A DNA stretch of 64,000 nucleotides, from the NCBI RefSeq assembly GCF_000410515.1, contig NC_021500.1, positions 3,410,001 to 3,474,000 of the forward strand. The letters are read 5' to 3'. Under the pieces are notes generated by a model. The model did no database searches. It was given only the letters and a program-made list of their open reading frames with translations, and had not been told where the DNA came from. The stretch's first letter is position 1. Each line of letters starts with the position of its first letter. The position numbers and the translations under genes were made by a program. This document shows positions 46,510 to 55,989 of this stretch, piece by piece. Source of the stretch: Enterobacter sp. R4-368. GTDB lineage: Bacteria; Pseudomonadota; Gammaproteobacteria; Enterobacterales; Enterobacteriaceae.

Positions 46510-48012
46510 ATGCTAAAAAGGAAAAAAATTAAACCCATCACCTTGCGTGATGTAACCATTATCGATGATGGCAAATTGCGTAAAGCGATTACCGCCGCAT
46601 CGTTGGGTAACGCCATGGAGTGGTTTGATTTCGGCGTTTACGGCTTTGTCGCCTACGCCCTTGGTAAGGTGTTCTTCCCCGATGCAAACCCCAGCGTGCA
46701 GATGATTGCTGCGCTTGGGACCTTCTCCGTTCCGTTTTTGATTCGTCCGTTAGGCGGCCTGTTCTTCGGCATGTTGGGCGATAAATATGGTCGACAAAAA
46801 ATCCTCGCAATAACGATAGTGATCATGTCCGTCAGTACCTTCTGTATTGGTCTGATCCCGTCGTATGCCACCATTGGTATCTGGGCGCCGATTTTACTGC
46901 TGCTGTGTAAGATGGCGCAGGGCTTTTCGGTGGGCGGCGAATATACCGGGGCATCCATCTTTGTCGCCGAATACTCGCCGGACCGAAAACGCGGCTTTAT
47001 GGGCAGCTGGCTGGATTTTGGTTCCATCGCCGGTTTTGTGCTCGGCGCGGGCGTAGTCGTTCTGCTCTCTACCATTGTCGGTGAGGAGAACTTCCTCGAC
47101 TGGGGCTGGCGTATCCCGTTCTTCCTGGCGCTCCCGCTGGGGTTAATCGGTCTCTATCTGCGCCACGCACTGGAAGAGACGCCTGCCTTCCAGCAGCACG
47201 TCGACAAACTGGAGCAGGGCGATCGCCAGGGGTTGCAGGATGGGCCGAAAGTCTCATTTAAAGAGATTGCGACCAAACACTGGCGCAGCCTGCTGGCCTG
47301 TATTGGTCTGGTGATTTCCACCAACGTGACCTACTACATGCTGCTGACGTATATGCCAAGTTACCTGTCGCATAACCTGCACTATTCCGAAGACCACGGC
47401 GTGCTGATCATCATTGCTATCATGATTGGTATGCTGTTTGTGCAGCCGGTAATGGGGCTGTTGAGCGACCGCTTTGGCCGCCGTCCGTTTGTTATTCTGG
47501 GCAGCATTGCGCTGTTTGTGCTGGCGATCCCGGCCTTCATCATGATTAACAGCAACATTATTGGCCTGATCTTCGCGGGTCTGCTGATGCTGGCGGTGGT
47601 GCTGAACTGCTTTACCGGCGTGATGGCGTCAACGTTGCCAGCGATGTTCCCGACGCACATTCGCTACAGCGCGCTGGCGAGCGCGTTCAACATCTCTATC
47701 CTGATTGCCGGTCTGACGCCGACGCTGACGGCCTGGCTGGTGGAAAGTTCAGCCAATCTGCTGATGCCTGCCTATTACCTGATGGTGGTTGCGGTGATTG
47801 GCCTGATTACCGGCCTGACGATGAAAGAGACAGCGAATCTACCGCTCAAAGGAGCGACCCCGGCGGCGTCGGATCTGCAGGAAGCGCGGGAAATCTTGCA
47901 GGAACATCACGATAATATTGAGCAGAAAATCGAAGATATCGATGAGGAGATCGCTCAGTTGCAGGAAAAACGTGCGCGCCTGGTGCAGCAACATCCAAAA
48001 ATCAACGAGTAA
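46510..48012 (+). CDS. proP: ProP, osmoregulated proline/betaine transporter
   Basis: 500 residues, identical in length to E. coli ProP and nearly identical by eye. Major facilitator with 12 membrane segments; LGDKYGRQKIL and SDRFGRRPFVI are the MFS loop motifs. The C-terminal tail from about 450 (EAREILQEHHDNIEQKIEDI) is the antiparallel coiled coil that tunes the osmolality threshold. It imports proline, glycine betaine, ectoine and other osmoprotectants with protons. The preceding 650 bp carries CRP, sigma-S-like and stem-loop elements. Confidence 0.97.
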   Translation: MLKRKKIKPITLRDVTIIDDGKLRKAITAASLGNAMEWFDFGVYGFVAYALGKVFFPDANPSVQMIAALGTFSVPFLIRPLGGLFFGMLGDKYGRQKILAITIVIMSVSTFCIGLIPSYATIGIWAPILLLLCKMAQGFSVGGEYTGASIFVAEYSPDRKRGFMGSWLDFGSIAGFVLGAGVVVLLSTIVGEENFLDWGWRIPFFLALPLGLIGLYLRHALEETPAFQQHVDKLEQGDRQGLQDGPKVSFKEIATKHWRSLLACIGLVISTNVTYYMLLTYMPSYLSHNLHYSEDHGVLIIIAIMIGMLFVQPVMGLLSDRFGRRPFVILGSIALFVLAIPAFIMINSNIIGLIFAGLLMLAVVLNCFTGVMASTLPAMFPTHIRYSALASAFNISILIAGLTPTLTAWLVESSANLLMPAYYLMVVAVIGLITGLTMKETANLPLKGATPAASDLQEAREILQEHHDNIEQKIEDIDEEIAQLQEKRARLVQQHPKINE

Positions 48013-48016
48013 TGCC

Positions 48017-48048
48017 AATCCCGGATGGCGCGGTCATCCGGGATTTTT
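48017..48048 (+). terminator. Rho-independent terminator after proP
   Basis: AATCCCGGATG-gcgcggt-CATCCGGGATT stem followed by TTT; its end touches the stop of the convergent NicO gene. Confidence 0.9.
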
Positions 48049-49051
48049 AGCATCCCGCCGCAATATAATCTCCGTTTGCACTCACCGGAATAACCGTTAA
48101 AAACAGCACCAGCGCGAACAGGATCAGCGCCACGCCACCGGCGATTTTCAGCACCGGAACGAACTTGTGTAATGTGCTTGCCTCACCGCCAAAAAACGCC
48201 GCCGTGCTGTTACGCGCATAGCGCACCGCCAGCGACAATCCGGCGATCGACAGTGCCGTGCCGACCGCCATGGTCATCACCGCCGCAATGCCCCAACTCA
48301 CGATGCCGAGCGCATTGGCGAAAAGCAAAATCATGATCGCACCGCTGCACGGGCGTGCGCCAATAGCGAGGATCACACCAAGACGCGTTTTCCAGTCGCC
48401 TTGCGTGCTCATGCCAACGCCGTGATGACCGCAGCCGCAATGATCGTCGTGCTGATGTGCGGGAGCCAGTGAGCGGATTACCAGTTTTCGTGGCTGCAGG
48501 GTTTTGAGTGCATTCCAGACGACATACGCACCGAAACCGCCAACCATCACCGCGCTTATTTTCTCAACGTACCAGCGGCTTTCACTGAGATCGCCTGCGG
48601 CAAGGTTGAAACCGACCGCCAGAATAAAGACGAACAGAATGGCGCTGACGCCTTGCATCAGGCTGCCCAGCACGGGAACGACGCGCGCCGCAATCTGGCT
48701 TTCGTTGTTGGTGCTAAGCCAGGTGGTAACGATAAATTTGCCGTGGCCTGGGCCAATCGCGTGCAGCACGCCATAAAAGAACGCGCCGGTCAGCAGCCAT
48801 AAGCCGCCGCTGTACTGGTGGTTGTTCAGTTGCAGTAAATACATCACCAGATAGCGGTGCAGGGTGATTTGCGTTGCCAGACACCATTGCAAAAAGGCCG
48901 CCCAGTGTGCATGTAAAACGAAGGCCGCTGCCAGCACCACCGCCAGCAGGGCAACAGCGGCGGGTAAGCGCCAGTCACGGGTGAGAAGTTGCGTGGTCAT
49001 AGGTGTGCGGGCGTTGGGGGGAATCTCCGGAGTATAGGCGGCGAATACCAT
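48047..49051 (-). CDS. NicO-family nickel/cobalt transporter (RcnA-like)
   Basis: 334 residues if the ATG at 49051 is used (GGAG nearby); 317 with the ATG at 49000, which has no clear site. Six to seven membrane segments. The NicO family (PF03824) signatures are HAIGPGHGKFIVTTWL and GARPCSGAIMILLFANALG, with His and Cys for metal binding. A cytoplasmic His/Cys patch HQHDDHCGCGHHG (about residues 200-212) is typical for metal handling. RcnA relatives export Ni2+/Co2+; others import nickel. No urease or hydrogenase genes adjoin it, so efflux or a general role is as likely as uptake. Confidence 0.83.
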   Translation of the reverse strand: MVFAAYTPEIPPNARTPMTTQLLTRDWRLPAAVALLAVVLAAAFVLHAHWAAFLQWCLATQITLHRYLVMYLLQLNNHQYSGGLWLLTGAFFYGVLHAIGPGHGKFIVTTWLSTNNESQIAARVVPVLGSLMQGVSAILFVFILAVGFNLAAGDLSESRWYVEKISAVMVGGFGAYVVWNALKTLQPRKLVIRSLAPAHQHDDHCGCGHHGVGMSTQGDWKTRLGVILAIGARPCSGAIMILLFANALGIVSWGIAAVMTMAVGTALSIAGLSLAVRYARNSTAAFFGGEASTLHKFVPVLKIAGGVALILFALVLFLTVIPVSANGDYIAAGC

Positions 49052-49078
49052 TGGCTCCAGTCTTCGCCGCGCTTTGTC

Positions 49079-49690
49079 TTACACGTTGAGCTGGCGTTTG
49101 TGCCAGCGCCCCAGAACCAGCACCGTAGTCAGCGCGCCAAGCAGGGCGCAGAACATATCCGACTGGGTATCCCACGGATCGCCCTGGGTGCCGAGAAACT
49201 CATCCGCGCCCTGGCCCATAGCCAGCGCCGCCCACCATTCAATTAATTCATAGGTGGCGCTAATCGCCAGCGCAATGCAGCAAACGATAAAGTCGAGCAT
49301 CTTCCCGCCCCGCACATATTGCCCGCGAAGCAGTATTTCTCTGGCAGCAAGCGCCGGCACCAGCCCCTGAAAGAAGTGGCCGAGTTTATCATACGGGTTA
49401 CGGCTCAGCCCCAAAAGATGTTGCACATCAAAACCAACCGGGACTTTCGCGTAGGTATACATGCCGCCGACCATCAGAATAATGGCGTGGAAAAAGATCA
49501 GCACATACAGCAGCGATGTCAGCGGATAACGGCGCCAGGTGACGAGCAACAATGGCACGACAACCATTACCGGAACCACTTCCATCAGCCAGGTCACACG
49601 GTCTTTGGCAAACCAGCCGGTATAGATAAGGATCACTAACAGCACCAGCGCCGCCGCAGACAGCGAGGCGCGATTCACGCTCTTAACCAT
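49079..49690 (-). CDS. yjdF: YjdF, DUF2238 inner-membrane protein
   Basis: 203 residues (E. coli about 209). Five to six predicted membrane segments; the conserved block GLSRNPYDKLGHFFQGLVPAL followed by ATYELIEWWAALAMGQGADEFLGTQGD carries several Asp/Glu/His residues at the membrane face. The function is unknown. It lies 28 bp downstream of the NicO gene end-to-start on the same strand, so the pair could be co-transcribed from yjdF. Confidence 0.88.
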   Translation of the reverse strand: MVKSVNRASLSAAALVLLVILIYTGWFAKDRVTWLMEVVPVMVVVPLLLVTWRRYPLTSLLYVLIFFHAIILMVGGMYTYAKVPVGFDVQHLLGLSRNPYDKLGHFFQGLVPALAAREILLRGQYVRGGKMLDFIVCCIALAISATYELIEWWAALAMGQGADEFLGTQGDPWDTQSDMFCALLGALTTVLVLGRWHKRQLNV

Positions 49691-49922
49691 AGGAATATCC
49701 GTTTCAGGAAAAACGACACTATTGACGCGATCGCATGGAAAAACAAGGTGCTGCGATTTTCAGTAGAACAATGTGGCGGGAAAGGAGAGAGCAATGGAAG
49801 ATCGGGTGCGCTGAAAATCATTCCAGCGTGGCGAAGAGCCGCATGGTGCAGGGTCGGTTAACGAACATGCACGGCGAATAATCGAACGCAGTTTGATGAA
49901 GGGTCTGCATTTCCGAAACAAA

Positions 49923-49943
49923 AACCCGCCTTTTGGGCGAGTT
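49923..49943 (-). terminator. Second (distal) terminator of the pheU transcript
   Basis: AACTCGCC-caaaa-GGCGGGTT with TTTTTG after it on the minus strand; the copy of the pheU terminator within the distal repeat unit. Confidence 0.75.
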
Positions 49944-50086
49944 CTTTAAAATAATGGTGCCTGGACCCGGACTAACGCCGTCAGGCGTTGAACAGCGCGC
50001 TTGTCGCGCTGGCCCCGAAGGGGGGAGCCGCTTGCGGCGAATAATCGAACGCAGTTCGATGATAAGTCCGTATCTCCAAAAGCAAA

Positions 50087-50107
50087 AACCCAGCCATAGG
50101 CTGGGTT
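50087..50107 (-). terminator. Rho-independent terminator of tRNA-Phe
   Basis: AACCCAGCC-tat-GGCTGGGTT with a T-run on the minus strand, 11 bp after the tRNA 3' end. Confidence 0.92.
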
Positions 50108-50118
50108 CTCTGAATAAG

Positions 50119-50194
50119 TGGTGCCCGGACTCGGAATCGAACCAAGGACACGGGGATTTTCAATCCCCTGCTCTACCGACTGAGCTATCCGGGC
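50119..50194 (-). tRNA. pheU: tRNA-Phe (anticodon GAA)
   Basis: 76 nt with an encoded CCA end. Acceptor stem GCCCGGA/TCCGGGC, D-loop AGCTCAGTCGGTAGAGC, anticodon arm GGGGATTGAAAATCCCC with GAA, and T-arm TTGGTTCGATTCCGA. It is the same as E. coli tRNA-Phe as I remember it and lies at the pheU locus. Confidence 0.98.
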
Positions 50195-50377
50195 AACGGG
50201 GCGCATTAAACCTTAATCGTCTTAAGGCGTCAACTTTATTTCCTTCAATTCTATCCAGTTGCTCAACTTTGCGGCAATCTGAGCAATTGCGCGGCACAAA
50301 TCGACCATTGCACAAATCTTCCAGACTTTTACCTTAAAGATATGAATGCTAACTTCCGGTGGCACGTTGGAGGCGAT

Positions 50378-51223
50378 ATGGCGAAAGACTGGCTGGAACT
50401 GCGGCAACATGCGGACACGGGAATTGAAACCATCCGCGCGCATTTTGAAGGGCACGCTTACGATCCGCACTGGCACGATAGCTACCTGGTGGGCATTACG
50501 CTTTCCGGTACGCAGCAGTTTCACTGTCGGCGGGAGCGCCACCGCAGCACGCCGGGCGATGCCTTTCTACTGGAGCCGGGTGAGATCCACGATGGGGATG
50601 CCCCGGTAGAAGGCGGGTTTACCTATCTGACCTTTTACCTTGATGATCGCTGGCTCAGCGACACATTACGCGGCCTGTATGAATCGGTGCCGTCCAGCTA
50701 TTCACTGCATTTTTCCCACACTATTGCCAGGGAACCGCAATTGATCCGCGCGATTGCCAGGACCTTTTACGCACTGCACAGCGAAGAGATGCGCATCATC
50801 CAGCAAAGCGCCATGGATGGGCTGCTCAGCCAGCTTACGCACCATTGCCAGTGGCGCAAACGGCTGCCGTCGCAATTGCAAAGCACAGCCATTGCCCACC
50901 GTGCGCGTGATTATCTGCATGCGCACATTGGCGATAACGTTGGCCTTTCGGATCTGGCGCGCGAAACGGGAACCGATCGCTTTACACTGACGCGCTGTTT
51001 TAAACGCGAGTTCCATTTAAGCCCGCACGCCTGGCTGATCCAACTGCGGCTCGCCACCGCACGTTCGCAGCTGGCGAAAGGGGAGACGCCAGCAAGCGTT
51101 GCTGCCGCGCTGGGATTTGCCGATCAAAGCCATCTTGGGCGCTGGTTTCAGCGCGCATATCGCCTCTCGCCCGCGCACTACCGCAGGCTGTGCACAAATC
51201 TTCCAGACGACGACAGCAAATAA
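50378..51223 (+). CDS. AraC-family transcriptional regulator with cupin sensor domain
   Basis: 281 residues from the ATG at 50378, preceded by TTGGAGGCGAT. N-terminal AraC_binding cupin (about 10-150: HWHDSYLVGITLSGTQQF, then GDAFLLEPGEIHDG) and C-terminal double helix-turn-helix (about 180-275: ARDYLHAHIGDNVGLSDLAR and ASVAAALGFADQSHLGRWFQ). It is upstream of, and codirectional with, a LysE-type exporter 37 bp away, and probably activates it on amino-acid excess. Not present at this place in E. coli K-12. Confidence 0.87.
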   Translation: MAKDWLELRQHADTGIETIRAHFEGHAYDPHWHDSYLVGITLSGTQQFHCRRERHRSTPGDAFLLEPGEIHDGDAPVEGGFTYLTFYLDDRWLSDTLRGLYESVPSSYSLHFSHTIAREPQLIRAIARTFYALHSEEMRIIQQSAMDGLLSQLTHHCQWRKRLPSQLQSTAIAHRARDYLHAHIGDNVGLSDLARETGTDRFTLTRCFKREFHLSPHAWLIQLRLATARSQLAKGETPASVAAALGFADQSHLGRWFQRAYRLSPAHYRRLCTNLPDDDSK

Positions 51224-51260
51224 CGCGACAGTCTAAGGCTCATTAATAAGGAGCCTGCCT

Positions 51261-51866
51261 GTGAACCTGATTTATAGCTATCTGCCGTTTTTACTTTTCG
51301 CGTTTGTGGCATCGATTACTCCTGGCCCAACCAACATTTTGATCCTGACCAGCAGCCAGCGCTTTGGCATCAAAGCGACGTTGCCTGCGGTGGTGAGCGC
51401 CTGCGTGGCGGCCAGCCTGATTGTCTTTATCTCCGGCGCTGGCGCGGGTGAAGTGCTACGCAGCTATCCGCTGGTACGTGAGGTGATGAGCTGGGCGGGG
51501 GCGTTGTGGTTAAGCTGGCTGAGCTGGCAATTATTTACCGCGCCCGCGACCGATTTGCAGGGCGAAGCGCAGCGACCGTTTAGCGGCCGTGCGGCGGCGA
51601 TGCTGCAACTGATTAACCCGAAAACCTGGATGATGGCGCTGGCGGTGGTAAGCCTGTTTGCCCCGCACGGCGCGCATCCTTTGCGCGAGGTGTCGTTACT
51701 GTCACTGTGGTTTTTGTTGATCTCTCTGCTGTGCCTGAGCGCGTGGACGCTGCTCGGCAAGGCGGTCAACCGGCTGTTTCGCACCACCACATCGCTACTT
51801 TGGTTTCAGCGTGTGATGGCACTGTGCCTGTTGCTTTCCGCCTGGGCGGGATTTCTGGGCGCTTAG
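51261..51866 (+). CDS. LysE/RhtB-family amino-acid exporter
   Basis: 201 residues with six membrane segments. Begins [24 protein letters not shown]; the SITPGPTN motif, then [15 protein letters not shown], are the two hallmark Pro-containing segments of the LysE superfamily. It exports amino acids or related compounds by proton antiport. Preceded by TAAGGAG. Forms an AraC-exporter pair with the gene upstream. It ends overlapping the convergent yjdC stop by four bases. Confidence 0.9.
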   Translation: MNLIYSYLPFLLFAFVASITPGPTNILILTSSQRFGIKATLPAVVSACVAASLIVFISGAGAGEVLRSYPLVREVMSWAGALWLSWLSWQLFTAPATDLQGEAQRPFSGRAAAMLQLINPKTWMMALAVVSLFAPHGAHPLREVSLLSLWFLLISLLCLSAWTLLGKAVNRLFRTTTSLLWFQRVMALCLLLSAWAGFLGA

Positions 51867-52438
51867 GTCAGCGCGCCGCCCTGGCGGCAGCGGGCAAAAC
51901 GCAGAATATCTTCCGCCAGCCGCTGGGCCGTATCGACATCGGCCTGGCTGCGGTTAACCAGCATCCGGCTCAGACAGCCCTCCAGCACCAGCTCCATCTG
52001 CTTCGCCACCATCGCCGGATCGTCCACTTCTAACTGCGTCAGCAGCTGATGGGTGAAATCATGCGCGTCGCGCTTTTGCTGGTCCGCAAGCTGGTGGATC
52101 GGGTGCGCCGGATCAGGGAAGAAGGTGCAGGCGGCAATAAACAAGCAACCCGGATAGCGGTTATTGCTCACACATTCGGTGAGCGCGCCGTAGCGCGCCA
52201 GCAGTTTTTGCTCATTGCTGAGCGTTTCGTCCAGCAGCAGTTGCCTGCGCCAGACATCTACCTGCTGGCTGAGATAACGCAGTGCGTCATACAGCAGCGC
52301 CTCTTTGTCGGGCCAGAAACGGCGGAACTCATCGATGGGATAGTCGATGCGCTCGGCAACCATTTCAAGAGTGGTGTCCGCAATCCCTCTTAATTCAAGT
52401 AATTGCAAAGTTTGACTCAAAACGTCTTCGCGTTGCAC
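51863..52438 (-). CDS. yjdC: YjdC, TetR-family regulator
   Basis: 191 residues from a GTG at 52438 with GGAGG 8 bp upstream; this equals the E. coli length and its QREDVL N terminus. Helix-turn-helix at about 15-45 ([21 protein letters not shown]). The C-terminal ligand domain contains [19 protein letters not shown] and [14 protein letters not shown]. It follows dsbD by 47 bp on the same strand. The natural ligand and targets are not evident from sequence. Confidence 0.92.
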   Translation of the reverse strand: MQREDVLSQTLQLLELRGIADTTLEMVAERIDYPIDEFRRFWPDKEALLYDALRYLSQQVDVWRRQLLLDETLSNEQKLLARYGALTECVSNNRYPGCLFIAACTFFPDPAHPIHQLADQQKRDAHDFTHQLLTQLEVDDPAMVAKQMELVLEGCLSRMLVNRSQADVDTAQRLAEDILRFARCRQGGALT

Positions 52439-52485
52439 GGTGATATCCTCCGTTATCTGAAGCGAGTTCCCCCACACAGTGTTGT

Positions 52486-54192
52486 TTACGGGGCGCGATT
52501 GCGCAAATGCGCGGCGAACGCGGCGGCGTCCATAAACCCGGTCACCCGGGCTGCCGGTTGCTCACGGCCTTGCGCGTCGAAAAACAGGATCGTCGGCAGA
52601 CCCAGCACATTGAGCTGGCGCAGCAGCGCAGCGTCCTGCGCGTTGTTGGCCGTTACGTTGGCCTGCAATAACACGGTATCCTTCAGCGCCGCCTGTACGC
52701 GGGCGTCGCTAAAGGTGTACTTCTCAAACTCTTTGCACGCCACGCACCAGTCGGCATAGAGATCCAGCATCACCGGGCGGCCGTTGGCCTGCGCCAGCGC
52801 CTGGTTCAGATCGTCGACGGTGGAAATGGGCGTGAAGGCCAGCGGCGAGTGTGTCTGCGCGGCGGGGGTGCCAAACGCCCAATCCTGTAACGGACGCGCA
52901 CAGACCAGCGCCGCGCCGAGCAGGGCGATTTGCAGCACGCGGACAAACGCACGCTTCGCACCCAGACTGGTGATAAATGCCCAGCCGAAAAACGCCACGC
53001 CGAGCAGCGACCACAGCCGCAGCCCCCAGGTTTCACCGAGCACGCGCTCCAGCAGAAAGATCGGCAGGGCGAGGATCACAAAGCCAAAAGCGGTTTTGAC
53101 CTGCTCCATCCACGGCCCGCTTTTGGGCAGCAGCCGGTTACCGAACACCGTCACGAGGATCAGCGGCAGGCCCATGCCCAGCGCGTAAAGATAGAGCGTA
53201 CCGCCGCCGAGCCACAGGTTACCGCTTTGCGCAATATAGAGCAGGATGGCGCTTAACGGCGCGGTAGTGCAGGGCGAACAAATCAGCCCGGCTATCGCGC
53301 CCATGGCAAACACCCCGCCCACGGAGCCGCCCTGCTGGCGGTTGCTCCACAGGGTTAAGCGGGTCTGCAGTGCAGAAGGAAGCTGTAAGGTAAACAGGCC
53401 GAACATCGACAGCGCCAGCAGCGTGAACAGCACCGACAAGCCAATCAGCACATATGGGTGTTGCAGCGCCGCCTGGAATGATAACCCTGCCGCTGCGACT
53501 ACCAGCCCCAGCGCCGTATAGGTGAGCGCCATTCCTTGCACGTAGATAAACGCCAGCAGCAGCGCGCGCGGCGTGGCAAGGCGCTGTCTCCCGCCAAGTA
53601 CAATGCCGGAAATCAGCGGGTACATTGGCAGCACACAGGGCGTAAAGGCGATACCAATACCGATCAACAGCGCCCACAGTGCAGAGAAGGGAAGCTGATT
53701 TTCCGTGGTGTCCTGCGTTGCGGCTGGCGGTGCATTTACCGGTGCCGGTGCCGGTGTCGTTGCCGCCGCGACTTCCATCAACGGCACCACTTTGGTTTCC
53801 GGCGGGTAACAGAAGCCGGCATCGGCGCAGCCCTGGTAAGTGACGGTCAGCGTTGCGCCTTTTGCCGCCGCGTTGATATCGAGCGGCAGGTTCAGGCGCT
53901 GGCGGTAGATTTCCGTTTTGCCGTAGAACTCATCTTCATGCATCTCCCCTTTTGGCAGCGTTAATTTGCCAATAGTTGCTTGCGCCGGGGTGACGTGAAT
54001 TTGCTGGCGATAAAGGTAGTAACCCTCTTTAACCTGCCAGTTGAGCGTTAAGTCATGCTGATGCTGCTGAAAATCAAAGATAAACGCCTGGTCGGCGGGC
54101 ACAAAACTGGAGCGACCGGGCGCGTCGAATAAGCCCGCAAAAGCGGTTGTGCTGCACAGCAGCAGGATCAGCGTAAAGATGCGTTGAGCCAT
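52486..54192 (-). CDS. dsbD: DsbD, thiol:disulfide interchange protein (periplasmic reductant exporter)
   Basis: 568 residues (E. coli 565). Signal peptide [19 protein letters not shown]. The alpha domain (about 20-140) has the redox pair in [12 protein letters not shown]. The membrane beta domain with eight helices has [10 protein letters not shown] and [11 protein letters not shown], whose Cys pass electrons across the membrane. The thioredoxin-like gamma domain ends with [14 protein letters not shown] (CVAC). It moves electrons from cytosolic thioredoxin to DsbC, DsbG and CcmG. All six catalytic Cys are present. The start lies within cutA (25 bp overlap), as in E. coli. Confidence 0.96.
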   Translation of the reverse strand: MAQRIFTLILLLCSTTAFAGLFDAPGRSSFVPADQAFIFDFQQHQHDLTLNWQVKEGYYLYRQQIHVTPAQATIGKLTLPKGEMHEDEFYGKTEIYRQRLNLPLDINAAAKGATLTVTYQGCADAGFCYPPETKVVPLMEVAAATTPAPAPVNAPPAATQDTTENQLPFSALWALLIGIGIAFTPCVLPMYPLISGIVLGGRQRLATPRALLLAFIYVQGMALTYTALGLVVAAAGLSFQAALQHPYVLIGLSVLFTLLALSMFGLFTLQLPSALQTRLTLWSNRQQGGSVGGVFAMGAIAGLICSPCTTAPLSAILLYIAQSGNLWLGGGTLYLYALGMGLPLILVTVFGNRLLPKSGPWMEQVKTAFGFVILALPIFLLERVLGETWGLRLWSLLGVAFFGWAFITSLGAKRAFVRVLQIALLGAALVCARPLQDWAFGTPAAQTHSPLAFTPISTVDDLNQALAQANGRPVMLDLYADWCVACKEFEKYTFSDARVQAALKDTVLLQANVTANNAQDAALLRQLNVLGLPTILFFDAQGREQPAARVTGFMDAAAFAAHLRNRAP

Positions 54193-54491
54193 GAGAGGTA
54201 ATCGTAATCTCCGTGGGTGACGGGTAAAGCCAGTAATTCCGGGGTTTGGTATGGATGGTGCGCTTTGATGCTGGCGAAGAGGTCTTCCAGATGTGCGACA
54301 TCGGTTTTGAGCAGCAGTTGCACTTCATACTCTTGTTCGAGTTTGCCTTCCCAGTAATAGAGCGAGGTCGCGCCCGGCAAAATGGTGACACAGGCAGCGA
54401 GCTTATCTGCCAGCACTTTGGCCGCCAGATCCTGGGCGGTGGCTTCATCCGGGGCGGTGCAGAGTACAACAACGGCGTCAGGCGTGTTCAT
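54168..54491 (-). CDS. cutA: CutA, divalent-cation tolerance protein
   Basis: 107 residues from the ATG at 54491 (GAGGTTGACG before it); E. coli CutA has 112, differing at the N terminus. Core matches: [42 protein letters not shown] and [15 protein letters not shown] [19 protein letters not shown] trimeric ferredoxin-fold protein; the name comes from copper tolerance but its molecular role is unclear. Co-transcribed with dsbD. Confidence 0.95.
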   Translation of the reverse strand: MNTPDAVVVLCTAPDEATAQDLAAKVLADKLAACVTILPGATSLYYWEGKLEQEYEVQLLLKTDVAHLEDLFASIKAHHPYQTPELLALPVTHGDYDYLSWLNASLR

Positions 54492-54575
54492 CGTCAACCT
54501 CGTAAGCGCGAAAGCCACGACTATACCACGCGAAGTGAGAGGATCGGGCCGCCGGGCGACCCGATTTTAAGACCT

Positions 54576-55877
54576 TTACAACAAGATACCGCCGAAGATA
54601 AAGCCCAGCATGACGCACAGGGCAATGGCGATCACGCCGGGAACGAGGAACGCGTGGTTAAAAACAAACTTGCCGATGCGCGTTGAGCCGGTGTCATCCA
54701 TTTCGACCGCCGCCAGCAGAGTTGGGTACGTTGGCAGCACAAACAGCGCGGAAACGGCGGCAAACGACGCAATTGCCGTCAGCGGGGTGACACCGAGCAG
54801 CAGCGCAGCAGGCATCAGCGCTTTGGTGGTCGCGGCTTGCGAATAGAGCAGCGTTGCGGCGAAGAACAGTACCACCGCCAGCAGCCACGGGTAGCTGTGC
54901 AGCAGATCGCCCGCCACCGTCTGGATATCTTCAATATGGTGTTTCACGAAGGTATCGCCGAGCCACGCCACGCCGAGCACACAAATACAGGCGCTCATAC
55001 CAGATTTAAAAGTGCTGGCATTCAGGATTTCGCCGGTGTCGATTTCGCAGGTCAGGCAAATCAGCGTGGCGATGGTCAGCATAAACACCACGATCGCTTC
55101 GTTACGCGGCAGCACCGGGTTGGTGATTAAGCCAACGGTCGGGCTGATGGCGGTGGCGTAGAGCATCACGGCGACAATACCAATCAGGAACAGCAATACC
55201 GAGCGTTTGGCATGCGGCTTCATGGCAAAAACCTGGCTGCCGCGCAGCTTCACTTCGCCTTTCGCCAGACGTTCCTGATAGACCGGATCATCTTTCAGCT
55301 CGCAACCGAGGAAGTTACAGACCACCGCCGTCAACATGACCGCAATCAGCGTCACCGGAATACAAATTGCCAACAGCGTTAGATAGCTCACGCCAAGTGG
55401 TTCAAGGATGCCAGCAAAAAAGACTACTGCCGCAGAGATGGGCGACGCGGTAATCGCAATTTGCGAGGCGACGACAGCAATCGACAGCGGACGCGACGGG
55501 CGAATACCTTGCTCTTTCGCCACTTCGGTAATTACCGGCAGCGTGGAAAACGCGGTGTGCCCGGTACCGGCGAGAATGGTCATAAACCAGGTGACCAGCG
55601 GCGCGAGAAAGGTGATGTACTTCGGATGGCGGCGCAGCATTTTTTCCGCCAGGCTCACCAGATAATCCATCCCGCCCGCTACCTGCATGGCGGCGATAGC
55701 GGCGATGACCGCCATAATAATTTCTATGACATCAAAGGGAATTGCCCCGGGTTTGATTTGAAAGAACAGGGTGAGAACCAGTACACCAAGGCCACCGGCA
55801 AAACCAATGCCGATGCTGCCTAATCTGGCGCCAAGGTAGATAGCAATCAGGACGAGGACAAGCTCTGCAGCAAACAT
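54576..55877 (-). CDS. dcuA: DcuA, anaerobic/aerobic C4-dicarboxylate transporter
   Basis: 433 residues, E. coli length. About ten to twelve membrane segments; IKPGAIPFDVIEIIMAVIAA, LAGTGHTAFSTLPVI and FVLPTYPTLLAAVEMDDTGSTR identify DcuA rather than DcuB. It exchanges aspartate, fumarate and succinate at the inner membrane; in E. coli it also brings aspartate in as a nitrogen source with AspA. Downstream of aspA on the same strand with a terminator hairpin between them, as in E. coli. Confidence 0.95.
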   Translation of the reverse strand: MFAAELVLVLIAIYLGARLGSIGIGFAGGLGVLVLTLFFQIKPGAIPFDVIEIIMAVIAAIAAMQVAGGMDYLVSLAEKMLRRHPKYITFLAPLVTWFMTILAGTGHTAFSTLPVITEVAKEQGIRPSRPLSIAVVASQIAITASPISAAVVFFAGILEPLGVSYLTLLAICIPVTLIAVMLTAVVCNFLGCELKDDPVYQERLAKGEVKLRGSQVFAMKPHAKRSVLLFLIGIVAVMLYATAISPTVGLITNPVLPRNEAIVVFMLTIATLICLTCEIDTGEILNASTFKSGMSACICVLGVAWLGDTFVKHHIEDIQTVAGDLLHSYPWLLAVVLFFAATLLYSQAATTKALMPAALLLGVTPLTAIASFAAVSALFVLPTYPTLLAAVEMDDTGSTRIGKFVFNHAFLVPGVIAIALCVMLGFIFGGILL

Positions 55878-55940
55878 AGTTGGCTTCCTTGTTTAACTAA
55901 GTGATATCGAATTGTTATAGTTTAGTAACCATCCAAAAGA

Positions 55941-55972
55941 AAAAGGCACGTCGCTCAGGACGTGCCTTTTGT
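55941..55972 (-). terminator. Terminator between aspA and dcuA
   Basis: AAAAGGCACG-tcctgagcga-CGTGCCTTTT on the minus strand (arms 55941-55950 and 55961-55970), followed by further T's. It ends most aspA mRNA; read-through supplies part of dcuA. Confidence 0.88.
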
Positions 55973-55989
55973 CTTTCTAACCGTCGGAA

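Larger units (their letters stand above)
49872..50135 (-). repeat. Imperfect tandem repeat containing the tRNA-Phe 3' end (rtT-like)
   Basis: Two about 100-bp units at 49872-49971 and 50035-50135 (offset 163-164). Each runs from the shared 22 bases at 49872-49893 and 50035-50056, through an A-rich stretch and a terminator hairpin, to a copy of the tRNA 3' end (TGGTGCCTGGACCCGGA and TGGTGCCCGGACTCGGA on the plus strand). Between them, 49972-50034 holds three further small hairpins. The layout recalls the rtT repeats after E. coli tyrT, which also begin with a tRNA 3' end. Only the copy nearest the tRNA gene belongs to an intact tRNA. Confidence 0.75.

Noticed and set aside
49872..50135. attL/attR of an integrated element at pheU
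   Set aside because: The duplicated segment continues past the tRNA 3' end through the terminator and there is no integrase gene between the copies, so an rtT-type repeat fits better; old excision is not excluded.
49933..50337. Small proteins encoded across the tRNA-Phe and repeat region (also 49946-50206 on the minus strand)
   Set aside because: They are translations of the tRNA gene and its terminators, for example SESNQGHGDFQSPALPTELS; such spurious products are common annotation errors.
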